A stretch of DNA of 64,000 nucleotides from Gordonia bronchialis DSM 43247 (GTDB taxonomy: Bacteria > Actinomycetota > Actinomycetes > Mycobacteriales > Mycobacteriaceae): NCBI RefSeq assembly GCF_000024785.1, contig NC_013441.1, forward strand, positions 1,426,001 through 1,490,000, given 5' to 3'. The number at the start of each line of letters is the position of its first letter. Within the stretch, counting starts at the first letter, position 1. Both the position numbers and the translations under genes were made by a program. Below the pieces are notes generated by a model. It was not told the DNA's origin. It was given only the letters and a program-made list of their open reading frames with translations, and made no database searches. Shown here one piece after another: positions 9,883 through 18,579 of this stretch.

Positions 9883-11471
9883 ACGCCACTGATCCCGCAC
9901 GCCCCCAGCAATCCGCCGCCCGGCGGCCGATCCGCAGGGCACTGGTGAGTGTCTACGACAAGACGGGTCTGGTGGATCTGGCGACCGCACTGCACGCTGC
10001 GGGGGTGGAACTGGTGTCCACCGGGTCCACCGCCAAGACCATCGCGGGGGCGGGGGTGCCGGTGGTGGAGGTGTCGGAGGTGACCGGGTTCCCCGAGTGC
10101 CTCGACGGCCGGGTGAAGACGCTGCACCCCAACGTGCACGCCGGGATGCTCGCCGACACCCGCAAGGACTCCCACGTCGCCCAGCTCGACGAATTGGGCA
10201 TCGCCGCTTTCGATCTGATGGTCGGCAACCTGTACCCGTTCACCGAGACGGTGGCCTCGGGCGCCGGCCCCGACGAGTGCATCGAGCAGATCGACATCGG
10301 TGGCCCGGCCATGGTGCGCAGCGCCGCCAAGAACCATCCGTCGGTGGCGGTCGTCGTCGATCCCGTCGACTACGCCGCCCTGACCGACGCCGTCGGTGCC
10401 GGCGGATTCACCCTCGCGCAGCGACAAGCACTGGCCGCCAAGGCTTTCCGTCACGTCGCCGATTACGACGTGGCGGTCGCGGAGTGGATGTCGACGGTGG
10501 TCGCGCCGGCCGCCGAGCATCCCGAGTTCCCCGAGTGGACCGGTGCGACCTGGACTCGGTCCGCGGTGTTGCGGTATGGCGAGAACCCGCATCAGGCGGC
10601 TGCGCTGTACCTCGACAACGCGTCCGGCGGCGGTCTGGCGAATGCCGAACAGTTGCACGGCAAGGAGATGAGTTACAACAACTACACCGACTCCGACGCC
10701 GCGTGGCGCAGCGCACACGACTTCGACGCCCCGGCGGTCGCGATCATCAAGCACGCCAACCCATGTGGGATCGCCGTCGGCGCCGACATCGCCGAGGCCC
10801 ATCGCAAGGCGCACGCCTGCGACCCGGTCAGCGCCTACGGTGGCGTGATCGCAGCAAACCGTGAGATCACTGTCGAGATGGCCGAGCAGGTCGCGGAGAT
10901 CTTCACCGAGGTCATCATCGCGCCCGGCTTCGCCGATGGCGCGCTGTCGGTGCTGACGCGCAAGAAGAACATCCGGGTGCTCGTCGCGACACCACCGACC
11001 GGCGGCGGTCTGGAGACCAAACCTGTTTCGGGCGGCCTGCTCGTCCAGCAGCGCGATGTTCTCGACGCCGACGGTGACAACCCGGCCAACTGGACGCTCG
11101 CCGCCGGCGAGGCCGCCGATGCCGCCACCCTAGCCGACCTCGAGTTCGCTTGGCGCGCGTGCCGTTCGGTGAAGTCCAATGCGATTCTGCTGGCGTCGGA
11201 CGGCGCATCGGTCGGCGTGGGTATGGGGCAGGTCAATCGCGTCGACTCCGCGCATCTCGCCGTCACGCGTGCCGGTGACCGGGCCGCCGGCAGCGTCGGT
11301 GCCTCCGATGCGTTCTTCCCCTTCCCGGACGGCCTGCAGGTGCTGTTGACCGCCGGCGTGAAAGCGGTTGTGCAGCCCGGCGGTTCGATCCGCGACAACG
11401 AGGTCATCGCGGCGGCCGCGGACGCCGGTGTGACCCTGTACCTCACCGGGGCACGGCATTTCGCTCACTGA
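9879..11471 (+). CDS. purH: Bifunctional AICAR transformylase / IMP cyclohydrolase
   Basis: 530 residues, catalysing the last two steps to IMP. The N-terminal MGS-like cyclohydrolase domain starts at [17 protein letters not shown] and includes STGSTAKTI and [15 protein letters not shown]. The transformylase domain carries the catalytic Lys-His in IIKHANPCG near 290 and ends with [19 protein letters not shown]. It starts on a GTG that overlaps the purN stop, and its 3' end is overlapped by the next gene if that gene uses its most natural start. Confidence 0.97.
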   Translation: MNATDPARPQQSAARRPIRRALVSVYDKTGLVDLATALHAAGVELVSTGSTAKTIAGAGVPVVEVSEVTGFPECLDGRVKTLHPNVHAGMLADTRKDSHVAQLDELGIAAFDLMVGNLYPFTETVASGAGPDECIEQIDIGGPAMVRSAAKNHPSVAVVVDPVDYAALTDAVGAGGFTLAQRQALAAKAFRHVADYDVAVAEWMSTVVAPAAEHPEFPEWTGATWTRSAVLRYGENPHQAAALYLDNASGGGLANAEQLHGKEMSYNNYTDSDAAWRSAHDFDAPAVAIIKHANPCGIAVGADIAEAHRKAHACDPVSAYGGVIAANREITVEMAEQVAEIFTEVIIAPGFADGALSVLTRKKNIRVLVATPPTGGGLETKPVSGGLLVQQRDVLDADGDNPANWTLAAGEAADAATLADLEFAWRACRSVKSNAILLASDGASVGVGMGQVNRVDSAHLAVTRAGDRAAGSVGASDAFFPFPDGLQVLLTAGVKAVVQPGGSIRDNEVIAAAADAGVTLYLTGARHFAH

Positions 11472-12201
11472 CCTGGCTCTGCTGGTCGTCGCCGGATTCG
11501 GCGCCGGCCTGATCGGCTACATCACCGGCCTGGCGTCGGTGGTCAGCTACCCGGCTCTGCTCGCCGTCGGTCTGCCACCGATCGCGGCGAACGTTACCAA
11601 CACCGTCGCCCTTGTCGCGGTGGGAGTGGGCAGTACGGCCCAGTCGGGTCGCGCATTACTCGACGGCGATCGTCGTCAACTCGTCGGAGGCAGCATCGCG
11701 TCGTTGATCGGCGGCGTGGCCGGGGCGGTGCTGCTGCTGGTGACACCGGCCGGGGCGTTCGAGGTGATTGTGCCCTATCTCGTCGCGATCGCCGCGATTG
11801 CCCTTCTGGTGCAACCGATGCTGCGGCGATGGGCCACCAGCCACGAGGACCGGCCCTGGGTGTTCGTGGTCGGGGTGGCGATCATCGGCATCTACGGCGG
11901 GTACTTCGGCGCCGGTGCCGGCATCATGATCCTGGCGCTGCTCCTGGTGGTCACCAGCGAACCGTTATGGCGTGCGGCACTGTCGAAGTCGCTGTTCCTC
12001 GGAATCGCCAACACCGTGGCCGCGGTCGGATTCATGATCTTCGGCCCGGTGCACTGGTGGGCGGCACTGGCGATGGCGATCGGGTGCCTGCTGGGCGGGT
12101 GGTGCGGCCCGCCGGTGGTGAAACGACTGCCCGCCGGGCCCCTGCGTATCGCGGTGGGACTCGGCGGGCTGGGTCTGGCGTTGTGGCTGGGCCTGCGCTG
12201 A
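11458..12201 (+). CDS. TauE/SafE-type sulfite/organosulfur permease
   Basis: Integral membrane protein of the TauE/SafE family with about eight hydrophobic segments, likely moving sulfite, sulfonates or related anions. The best-fitting N-terminus is [20 protein letters not shown], which requires an ATT start at 11458 (247 residues) inside the last codons of purH, or a CTG at 11473. The first ATG/GTG in frame is a GTG at 11539, which would delete most of the first membrane segment. Gly-rich [10 protein letters not shown] is a typical repeat-2 motif. It heads the organosulfur genes that follow but is coupled to purH by overlap. Confidence 0.78.
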   Translation: MSLTDLALLVVAGFGAGLIGYITGLASVVSYPALLAVGLPPIAANVTNTVALVAVGVGSTAQSGRALLDGDRRQLVGGSIASLIGGVAGAVLLLVTPAGAFEVIVPYLVAIAAIALLVQPMLRRWATSHEDRPWVFVVGVAIIGIYGGYFGAGAGIMILALLLVVTSEPLWRAALSKSLFLGIANTVAAVGFMIFGPVHWWAALAMAIGCLLGGWCGPPVVKRLPAGPLRIAVGLGGLGLALWLGLR

Positions 12202-12417
12202 GCCACGGTGGGGACCACTAAGCGCCGTGGCGTGAGTGGCTTGCCGTTCTCGTCAGTGTCCGGGCCGTGATCGCGAAGGGCAACACCCGGTAGGGGATCA
12301 GGAACGAAAGGTTCACGGTGCGTAGAAGGATTCACCCGTGCCGTGATGATGGTCAGCATGGCTGTAGCGGCCCATCGGAATCCTCCGGAGCCCCACCGAA
12401 AGGACCCTGCCCACAAC

Positions 12418-13782
12418 ATGTCTCGACAATTGCATCTGAACGCCTTCGTGATGGGCGTCGGCCACCACGAAGCAGCGTGGCGGCACCCGCGCACCGACGA
12501 GCGGCGACTGCTCGATCCGCGCCACTACATCGAGGTGGCGCGGATCGCCGAGCGTGGACTGCTGGACTCGGTGTTCTTCGCGGATGTACTCGCCGTCGGA
12601 CCCAACGTCGCACGCAATTCGCAGCAGGTGTTCGAGCCGATCACCCTGTTGTCGGCGATCGCGACGGCGACCGAACGCATCGGACTGATTGCCACAGCGT
12701 CGACGAGTTACAACCATCCGTACTCGTTGGCCCGCGCCTTCGCCTCGCTGGAGCACATCAGCGGGGGCCGCGCGGGATGGAACGTGGTGACCTCCGCGAC
12801 CCGTGACGAGGGACGCAACTTCGGCGTCGACGACACCGTCGCCCATGCCGACCGGTACGTGCGTGCCGAGGAATTCGTCGACGTCGTCACCGCACTGTGG
12901 GAGAGCTGGGAGCCGGATGCGCTTCGCCTCGACGCGGATGCCGCGACCTTCGCCGAGCCGGGCAAGGTCCACACCCTCGACCACCGCGGTGCACACTTCG
13001 CGGTCCGCGGGCCGTTGAATTCGCCGCGTTCACCGCAGGGCAGACCCGTTCTGGTGCAGGCGGGTTCATCGGAGGCCGGGAAGGAACTCGCGGCCCGGAT
13101 CGCCGAGGTGGTGTTCACTGCGCAACGGTCGGTCGCCGACGGGGTCGCGTTCTACGACGATCTCAAAGCCCGTGCTCGGCGGTACGGACGGGGCCGCGAC
13201 GACATCGCCATCCTGCCCGGCGTGGTGCCCTACCTCGCCGACACCGAGGCGCAGGCGCGCGAGCTCGAACGTGAGTTCACCGACCTCATCTCACCCGACT
13301 ACGCACTCGGCCAGCTGTCCGGCTTCTTCGGATTTGACCTTACCGGAATCGATCTCGATGACCGGCTACCACCGCTGCCCGCAGAGACCGACATCGAGGG
13401 CCACAAGAGCCGCTCCAGCCTGGTGCGCGCACTTGCGCTGAGCGAGGACCTGACCGTCCGCCAACTCATCGGGCGACTCGGCGGAGGGCGCGGGCACCGC
13501 ACCTTTGCCGGGACACCGGAACAACTCGCCGACGACCTGATCGGTTGGGTCGATGCCGGGGCCGCGGACGGCTTCAACATCATGCCGCCCTACCTGCCGG
13601 GCGGGCTCACCGACTTCGTCGACCGTGTGGTCCCGATCCTGCAGGACCGCGGGCGTTTTAGGACCGAGTACTCCGCGACGACACTCGCCGGGCACTACGG
13701 ATTGGTCCGTGGCACAGCGGATTCGGGGAGCGCGGGCGACCGGGCGCCGGTGGGTGAGCGTGAGTCTGTGCTCGTCGAGTAG
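12418..13782 (+). CDS. FMN-dependent LLM-class monooxygenase (NtaA/SnaA/DszA family)
   Basis: 454 residues from the ATG at 12418, which follows GAAAGGACC; upstream in-frame ATGs give an unlikely N-terminus. The fold is the bacterial-luciferase-like TIM barrel of the NtaA/DmoA/DszA group: LNAFVMGVGHHEAAWRHP, GLLDSVFFAD, TASTSYNHPYSLAR and GRAGWNVVTSA are family blocks. These enzymes use FMNH2 from a separate reductase and O2 to cleave C-S or C-N bonds. Between a TauE-type permease and a TauABC-type transporter, the likely job is releasing sulfur from an organosulfur compound. The flavin reductase partner is not in the window. Confidence 0.88.
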   Translation: MSRQLHLNAFVMGVGHHEAAWRHPRTDERRLLDPRHYIEVARIAERGLLDSVFFADVLAVGPNVARNSQQVFEPITLLSAIATATERIGLIATASTSYNHPYSLARAFASLEHISGGRAGWNVVTSATRDEGRNFGVDDTVAHADRYVRAEEFVDVVTALWESWEPDALRLDADAATFAEPGKVHTLDHRGAHFAVRGPLNSPRSPQGRPVLVQAGSSEAGKELAARIAEVVFTAQRSVADGVAFYDDLKARARRYGRGRDDIAILPGVVPYLADTEAQARELEREFTDLISPDYALGQLSGFFGFDLTGIDLDDRLPPLPAETDIEGHKSRSSLVRALALSEDLTVRQLIGRLGGGRGHRTFAGTPEQLADDLIGWVDAGAADGFNIMPPYLPGGLTDFVDRVVPILQDRGRFRTEYSATTLAGHYGLVRGTADSGSAGDRAPVGERESVLVE

Positions 13783-13837
13783 CGTCCGTCTGCAGGTCAT
13801 GTCGCCTCGTCCTGCTGGGCGAGCCACGGCGACGAGT

Positions 13838-13911
13838 GACTGAGATCGGGCCCCTGACGGCTCACATCGGGATTATTCCCGAGGTGACCGCTCAGGGGCC
13901 CGTCGTCAGTC
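13838..13911. terminator. Large nested hairpin after the LLM monooxygenase
   Basis: GACTGA (13838-13843) pairs with TCAGTC (13906-13911). After a 3/3 internal loop, CGGGCCCCTGA (13847-13857) pairs perfectly with TCAGGGGCCCG (13892-13902). Inside lies a third hairpin, TCGGGA-TTAT-TCCCGA. It is 55 bases beyond the monooxygenase stop and probably ends that transcript. Confidence 0.6.
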
Positions 13912-14106
13912 ATTTCCGATTCGGCCCGTCGGCGTTCGGGTGTCCTGATGCTGGGAAAGCGTTGGTGACGAAAAGTGGAAGACCCGAATGCTTCTCAGAA
14001 TTGGCCGGGTGTTGCGCCGTGAAACTGAACCGCCCGTGGTGGTGGGCGGCGACCCGAGAGTGTCGGCGATCGGTTGGGTTCTGGTTGCGGACATGGTTGT
14101 CTCGCT

Positions 14107-14158
14107 TGTGGTTTCGACACGCGGCGGACTCGCAAGCTCGTCCGACGCGGCTCAACCA
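14107..14158. repeat. Dispersed palindromic repeat, family B copy 1
   Basis: The block opens with a 19-base segment (TGTGGTTTCGACACGCGGC) and closes with GCGGCTCAACCA. Both ends recur, in the same orientation and at the same spacing (52 versus 53 bases), at 38518-38570 inside the nitrate reductase gene; the middle differs. Such GTTTCGACAC...CTCAACCA elements are common between genes in this group of bacteria. Confidence 0.7.
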
Positions 14159-14318
14159 GCATTGGGGGTGGGCGGCACGACCAGCATATGGGTTGGGCGG
14201 CTCAACCAGCAGGTGGGGTTGGGCGGCTCGACCAGCAGGTGGGGGGTTGGGCGGCTCGACCAGCAGGTGGGGGGCGGCTCGACCAGCAGGGGGTGGGGGC
14301 GGTGCGTCCGGCAGGTGA
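14147..14318. repeat. Minisatellite of about seven 23-28-bp units
   Basis: Successive units share the core GGCGGCTCRACCAGCAGGTG followed by a variable G/T-rich tail, so unit length drifts between 23 and 28 bases. The first unit is the 3' end of the family B palindrome, which suggests the array grew by slippage from that element. The last unit (GGCGGTGCGTCCGGCAGGTG) is degenerate. Unit length and lack of constant spacers rule out CRISPR. Confidence 0.8.
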
Positions 14319-14476
14319 GCATAAGGGATGCTCGGTCGGGCAGGGATGAGGTCTCCTGCCGGGGAGGGGAAGGACGGCCCCACCATTGACGGAGCCCAAC
14401 GCCAACTCGGAATCGTCTTTTGATCATCGAGAAGCAAACTCTGTCCAGGTTGCGGTGGCCAGGCTACTAATTTCCG

Positions 14477-15340
14477 GTGACCTTGTTTGTCGACATCACG
14501 CCGGAGGAGTCCGGCGACCAAGCGCCGGTGCGGGGCCCGTCGGGTTCCCGGTGGCGGCGAGCCGCGACGACGATCGGGCTCCCGCTCGTGTCGCTCGCGG
14601 TCTTCCTCGTGGCGTGGCAGATCGCCGCCGTCTCCGGGATCTGGACCGAGACCTTTGTGCCCCGGCTGGGCACGGTGTGGGATGCCTTCGTCGACATGTC
14701 GACGACGCACGACGGAGTCCGCGGCTACGCCGACTACTTCTGGTGGGAACACCTGTACATGACCCTGCGGCGGGTGGCCGCCGGTGTCGTCATCGGGGTG
14801 GCGATCGGGGTGACGCTGGGGTTGGCCATGGGCACCATCGGCTGGCTGCGCAGGCTGCTGGAACCGTGGCTCACGTTTCTGCGCGCCCTGCCGCCGTTGG
14901 CCTACTTCTTTCTGCTGGTGATCTGGCTCGGCATCGACGAGGCACCCAAGGTGACCCTGCTGGCGCTGGCCGCTCTGCCACCGGCCGCGGTGGCCACCAC
15001 GGCCGCCGTCAGCGCCGCGCCGCTGGGGTTGATCGAGGCCGCCCGAGCGCTCGGTGCACGTCGCCGAGAGGTCATCACCGATGTGGTGATACCGTCGGCG
15101 CTGCCCGAGACCTTCACCGGCATAAGGCTTTCGGTGGGTATCGCGTACTCGTCGGTGGTCGCCGCCGAACTGTTCAACGGAATTCCCGGGATCGGCGGCG
15201 TCGTCAAGGACGCCAGCAACTACAACAACACTCCCGTCGTGCTGGTCGGCATCGCCCTCATCGGCTTGTCCGGTCTCGTCATCGACGGTGTTCTACGGGC
15301 AATCGAGCACCGAGTGGTGCCGTGGCGAGGAAAGGTCTGA
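14477..15340 (+). CDS. ABC transporter permease, sulfonate/taurine type (SsuC/TauC)
   Basis: 287-residue inner-membrane permease with about six membrane segments. The BPD transporter EAA-type loop is visible as EAARALGARRREVITDVVIPSALPE, the contact site for the ATPase. LRALPPLAYFFLLVIWLGIDEAPKV is typical of the SsuC/TauC group. The GTG start at 14477 has only a weak ribosome-binding site. It is followed after 8 bases by the binding-protein gene, giving the order permease, lipoprotein, ATPase. Confidence 0.9.
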   Translation: MTLFVDITPEESGDQAPVRGPSGSRWRRAATTIGLPLVSLAVFLVAWQIAAVSGIWTETFVPRLGTVWDAFVDMSTTHDGVRGYADYFWWEHLYMTLRRVAAGVVIGVAIGVTLGLAMGTIGWLRRLLEPWLTFLRALPPLAYFFLLVIWLGIDEAPKVTLLALAALPPAAVATTAAVSAAPLGLIEAARALGARRREVITDVVIPSALPETFTGIRLSVGIAYSSVVAAELFNGIPGIGGVVKDASNYNNTPVVLVGIALIGLSGLVIDGVLRAIEHRVVPWRGKV

Positions 15341-15348
15341 GGAGACAC

Positions 15349-16404
15349 GTGAACATCACCCGATCGAGGAGAACCCTGACTGCCGTGATCGGCGCGCTGG
15401 GCGCGCTGATTCTCGTGGTCACCGGCTGCTCCGTGGACCATTCCGGACAGGACGATTCCAAACCCACCATTCGCCTTGCCTACCAGGCGTTTCCGAGCGG
15501 AGACCTGATCGTCAAGAACAACCGCTGGCTCGAAGACGCGCTGCCGGGCTACAACATCAAGTGGACCAAGTTCGACTCCGGCGCCGACATCAACACCGCC
15601 TTCGTGGCGGGTGAGGTCGACTTCGCCGCGATCGGGTCGTCGCCGGTGGCGCGCGGACTCTCGGCACCGCTGAACATCGCCTACCAGGTCGCCTTCGTCC
15701 TCGACGTCGCCGGCGACAACGAGGCACTCGTGGCGCGAAATGGCACCGGTATCAACACGATCGCCGATCTCCGCGGCAAGAAGGTGGCGACCGCGTTCGC
15801 GTCCACCGCGCACTACAGCCTGCTCGCTGCGCTGAATCAGGCCGGGGTGGACCCCAAGGATGTGGATCTCATCGACCTGCAGCCGCAGGCCTCTCTGGCG
15901 GCATGGAAGCGCGGGGACGTGGACGCCGTCTACACCTGGCTGCCCACGCTCGACGAACTGCGCAAGGACGGAAAGACTCTCATCGCGAGCCGGGAGCTGG
16001 CCACCGCCGGCAAGCCGACCCTGGATCTCGGGGTGGTGTCGACGGCCTTCGCCAAGGATCATCCCGATGTGGTCGACACCTGGCGTCAGGTGCAGGCGCG
16101 GGCGCTGACGCTCATCAAGACCGATCCGGATGCCGCCGCGACAGCCGTCGCGGCACAACTGAACACCTCCAAGGAGGATGCGGCCAACCAGCTCAAGCAG
16201 GGCACTTATCTGACCGTTGCCGAACTGACCTCGCCGACCTGGCTCGGCGTCGACGGCCGGCCGGGCAATGTGGCCGAGAACCTGCACAGCGCAGCGGTGT
16301 TCCTCGCCGAGCAGAAGCAGATCCCGGCCGCGCCGCCGCTGTCGACCTTCCAGTCCGCCATCTACACAAGGGGATTGCCGAGTGTCGTCGACCAACAGCG
16401 CTGA
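15349..16404 (+). CDS. Sulfonate/taurine ABC transporter substrate-binding lipoprotein (TauA/SsuA)
   Basis: 351 residues from the GTG at 15349, preceded by GAGGAGACAC. It has a lipoprotein signal: basic NITRSRR, a hydrophobic stretch and lipobox LVVTGC with the lipidated Cys near residue 27. The mature part is a NMT1/TauA-like periplasmic-binding fold (IRLAYQAFPSGDLIVKNN, EVDFAAIGSSP, LRGKKVATAFASTAHYSLL, DLQPQASLAAWKRGDVDAVYTWLP). It would sit on the outer face of the cytoplasmic membrane. An apparent much longer reading frame begins upstream but is only an accidental in-frame extension across the permease gene. Confidence 0.92.
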   Translation: MNITRSRRTLTAVIGALGALILVVTGCSVDHSGQDDSKPTIRLAYQAFPSGDLIVKNNRWLEDALPGYNIKWTKFDSGADINTAFVAGEVDFAAIGSSPVARGLSAPLNIAYQVAFVLDVAGDNEALVARNGTGINTIADLRGKKVATAFASTAHYSLLAALNQAGVDPKDVDLIDLQPQASLAAWKRGDVDAVYTWLPTLDELRKDGKTLIASRELATAGKPTLDLGVVSTAFAKDHPDVVDTWRQVQARALTLIKTDPDAAATAVAAQLNTSKEDAANQLKQGTYLTVAELTSPTWLGVDGRPGNVAENLHSAAVFLAEQKQIPAAPPLSTFQSAIYTRGLPSVVDQQR

Positions 16405-17212
16405 CGTGATCGAGGGCGCCACCTCCGGCCCGGGAGCGGTCGCCCCGGGAACGATCAGCCTGCGCAACGTTTCTCAGCGGTACGGCAAGGGTGCCGACGA
16501 GGTGACCGCGGTCGGCCCTGTCGATCTCGACATCCCGTCGGGCGAGTTCCTGGTCTTGGTCGGGGCGTCGGGCTGCGGGAAGTCGACGCTGCTGCGTCTG
16601 ATCGCGGGTTTCGAGTCGGCCACCGTCGGGGAGGTGAGCGTCTCCGGCGGCAGGCCGCTGCCGGGGGTGACCTCGGGCGTGGTCTTCCAACAGCCGCGGC
16701 TGTTCCCGTGGCGATCGGTCGGCGGCAACGTGGAGCTCGCCCTCAAGTACGCGCGGGTGCCCAAGTCCGACCGTCGGGAACTGCGTGATCAGCTACTCGA
16801 ACGTGTCGGACTGGAAGGGACTGCCCGACGGCGCATCTGGGAGATCTCGGGTGGTCAGCAGCAACGCGTGGCCATCGCCCGCGCACTCGCCGGCCAGACG
16901 TCGTCGTTGCTGCTCGACGAACCGTTCGCCGCGCTCGACGCCCTGACGCGAGAACGCCTGCAGGAGGACCTGCGGGCGGTCAGTTCGGACCTGGGCCGTA
17001 CCAACGTGTTCGTCACGCACAGCGCCGACGAGGCAGCGTTCCTGGGCTCCCGGATCGTGGTGTTGACCAGCCGCCCCGGCCGCGTTGCGCTCGACATCAC
17101 CTCGCCGTTGCCGCGGACCGGTGTGGCACCCGACGAGCTGCGCGGCTCGCCGGAGTACGCGGAATTGCGGGCCCAGGTCGGTGCGGCCGTCAAACAGGCG
17201 GCCGCGGCCTGA
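16382..17212 (+). CDS. Sulfonate/taurine ABC transporter ATP-binding protein (TauB/SsuB)
   Basis: 276 residues from the GTG at 16382, which overlaps the end of the binding-protein gene and has AAGGGG upstream. Walker A GASGCGKST is near residue 60, the signature SGGQQQRVAIARAL near 157, Walker B LLLDEPFAALDA near 177 and the switch VFVTHSADEA near 209. All motifs are intact. It powers uptake through the permease at 14477. The C-terminal VALDITSPLPRTG is typical of the nitrate/sulfonate/taurine group. Confidence 0.93.
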   Translation: MSSTNSADVIEGATSGPGAVAPGTISLRNVSQRYGKGADEVTAVGPVDLDIPSGEFLVLVGASGCGKSTLLRLIAGFESATVGEVSVSGGRPLPGVTSGVVFQQPRLFPWRSVGGNVELALKYARVPKSDRRELRDQLLERVGLEGTARRRIWEISGGQQQRVAIARALAGQTSSLLLDEPFAALDALTRERLQEDLRAVSSDLGRTNVFVTHSADEAAFLGSRIVVLTSRPGRVALDITSPLPRTGVAPDELRGSPEYAELRAQVGAAVKQAAAA

Positions 17213-17331
17213 GCCGGACTTTCGATCGCACTGGCGCAAAGGGTGTGCGCTGATCGGATCGGCCGCTAGAAATGCCTGGTGAGAGTGATCCGGCCGAGTC
17301 GAGCCGGAGCCGAGACGGCGGGAGGTGTGAG

Positions 17332-17409
17332 ATGAGCCGACACGATGCGTGTCACGCGATGAATTGGTCGGACGGGTCACACCATGGGTCGCCGCCCCGC
17401 GTCCGCTGA
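17332..17409 (+). CDS. Possible 25-residue upstream peptide before the TauD-like gene
   Basis: A 25-codon frame (MSRHDACHAMNWSDGSHHG...) starts at an ATG with a strong ribosome-binding site, GGGAGGTGTGAG, and stops 50 bases before the dioxygenase start. It contains one cysteine and four histidines. Short upstream frames regulating sulfur genes by cysteine-dependent attenuation are known in mycobacteria, but those carry several adjacent cysteines. The ribosome-binding site is the main evidence; I cannot exclude chance. Confidence 0.3.
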   Translation: MSRHDACHAMNWSDGSHHGSPPRVR

Positions 17410-17459
17410 TCCGACGCCCCCGCATCCTCGACACGTCCCAGCTCCGGGAGGGAACCCTC

Positions 17460-18380
17460 ATGACCATTTCTGCTCAATCCGTAACCACCGCCCCCACCAG
17501 CGGCATCATCTCGTCCGGCATCGTCTCCTCCGGTGTCGAACTCGACGTCGACGAGTTCGGACCCAGCTTCGGTGCCGAGCTGCGCGGCATCGACGTCGCC
17601 TCGGCCTCCGACGACGAGGTCCGCGCCATTCGCCGCGCGCTCATCGAGTACAAGGTGATCGTGCTGCGCAATCAGCACCTCGACGACGCCGCCCACATCG
17701 AGTTCGGCCGCCGGCTGGGCGATCTGACCGTGGGACATCCGGTCTGGGACAGCGGGGACGTACCCGACGAGGTGTACTCGCTCGACAGTGCCGACAACGG
17801 TTTCGCCGACGTCTGGCACACCGACGTCACGTTCATGCCGCGGCCGCCGATGGGGTCGATCCTGCGTCCGGTTGTGTTGCCCCGCAACGGTGGTGACACC
17901 AACTGGGCCGACGCCGAACTGGCCTATCTGTCGCTGTCGGAGCCGGTGCGCACCCTGATCGAGGGATTGCGGGCCGTTCACGACGGCAGCCGTGAGTTCG
18001 GGTACTACCTCAAGCAGCGCCGGGGTGGCAAGGGCAACGAATGGGACGGCCGCGAGGTCACCGAACTGCCCCCCGTCACCCATCCGGTGGTGCGTGTGCA
18101 TCCCGAGACCGGGCGCAAGTCACTGTTCGTCAACCCGGGTTTCACCTCCCACATCGAGGGTGTCTCCGACGCGGAGAGCCGCGGCATCCTCGATCTGCTG
18201 TACGCGCATCTGACCAAGCCGGAGCATATCGTACGGCACCGGTGGCGCCTGGGCGATCTGGTGTTGTGGGACAACCGCAACACCCTGCACTACGCCAATC
18301 GCGACTACGGCGACAACCGTCGGGTCATGCACCGCATCACGCTGCGTGGCGACGAGCCGGTGGGGCCGTCCGCCGCCTGA
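17460..18380 (+). CDS. TauD/TfdA-family alpha-ketoglutarate dioxygenase
   Basis: 306 residues from the ATG at 17460, with GGGAGGGAACCCTC just upstream. Iron ligands are visible as WHTDVTF (His and Asp, near 120) and the distal His in VMHRITLRG near 293; the 2-oxoglutarate-binding Arg follows in the same segment. FGAELRGIDVA and KVIVLRNQHLD are family blocks. It hydroxylates a sulfonate or similar compound next to sulfur or oxygen, releasing sulfite or sulfate. Together with the adjacent transporter it forms a second sulfur-release route beside the flavin monooxygenase. The 247-bp gap upstream suggests its own transcript. Confidence 0.9.
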   Translation: MTISAQSVTTAPTSGIISSGIVSSGVELDVDEFGPSFGAELRGIDVASASDDEVRAIRRALIEYKVIVLRNQHLDDAAHIEFGRRLGDLTVGHPVWDSGDVPDEVYSLDSADNGFADVWHTDVTFMPRPPMGSILRPVVLPRNGGDTNWADAELAYLSLSEPVRTLIEGLRAVHDGSREFGYYLKQRRGGKGNEWDGREVTELPPVTHPVVRVHPETGRKSLFVNPGFTSHIEGVSDAESRGILDLLYAHLTKPEHIVRHRWRLGDLVLWDNRNTLHYANRDYGDNRRVMHRITLRGDEPVGPSAA

Positions 18381-18398
18381 TCACGCGCGTCAACCGTC

Positions 18399-18468
18399 CA
18401 GAAAGGTCACCGCTGCGGGTGCCGGTGTGCACCGGTGCAGGTCTGCCTGCTCAGCGGTGACCTTTCTG
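18399..18468 (+). terminator. Hairpin terminator after the TauD-like gene
   Basis: Perfect 17-bp inverted repeat CAGAAAGGTCACCGCTG / CAGCGGTGACCTTTCTG with a 36-base loop, starting 18 bases after the stop codon. It separates the sulfur genes from the ArsR promoter. Confidence 0.7.
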
Positions 18469-18484
18469 TACGTCGATCCCTTAT

Positions 18485-18546
18485 TCAACCAAAGGGTTGA
18501 CAAAGATTCGGATGCCGCGCAGACTCGTACTCAACCAAATGGTTGA
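18485..18546 (+). promoter_or_regulatory. Two ArsR-type operators in the promoter of the ArsR/SRPBCC genes
   Basis: Two 16-base inverted repeats with identical half sites lie 46 bases apart: TCAACC-AAAG-GGTTGA (18485-18500) and TCAACC-AAAT-GGTTGA (18531-18546). A -35-like TTGACA (18497-18502) overlaps the first. This is the classic arrangement for self-repression by the ArsR protein encoded 34 bases downstream. Confidence 0.7.
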
Positions 18547-18579
18547 ATACAGACCAGATGGTGAAGGTGAGGGGCCGAG

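Larger units (their letters stand above)
13783..14476. other. Repeat-rich 694-bp interval without a credible gene
   Basis: No frame here shows a convincing start, ribosome-binding site and protein-like composition; the open frames arise from GC-rich repeats and encode Trp/Gly/Arg-rich tandem peptides. The interval contains the nested hairpin at 13838-13911, a dispersed palindrome copy at 14107-14158 and a minisatellite at 14147-14318. The promoter of the ABC transporter operon must lie in its last 150 bases. Confidence 0.7.

Noticed and set aside
12202..12231. Terminator after the TauE/SafE gene (GCCACGG/CCGTGGC)
   Set aside because: Only a 7-bp stem with a 16-base loop and no T-run; too weak to list as a feature.
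12313..12996. Long minus-strand ORFs opposite the LLM monooxygenase, and similar antisense frames opposite purH, pepD, narB and others
   Set aside because: Typical shadow frames of high-GC coding DNA; composition rich in Arg/His/Gly and no family motifs.
13836..14318. 160-codon ORF with Trp/Gly/Arg repeats
   Set aside because: It is the translation of the minisatellite and hairpin DNA; no ribosome-binding site, and other frames through the same repeats are equally open.
14147..14318. CRISPR array
   Set aside because: Units are contiguous, 23-28 bases long and have no constant-length unique spacers; no cas genes nearby.
14386..16404. A 672-codon open frame ending with the binding protein
   Set aside because: Only the part from 15349 is protein-like (signal peptide, lipobox); the rest reads across the permease gene in the wrong frame and is Arg/Gly rich.
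17213..17459. SAM or other sulfur-related riboswitch before the TauD-like gene
   Set aside because: I could not find the conserved core of known SAM riboswitch classes or a plausible expression platform.
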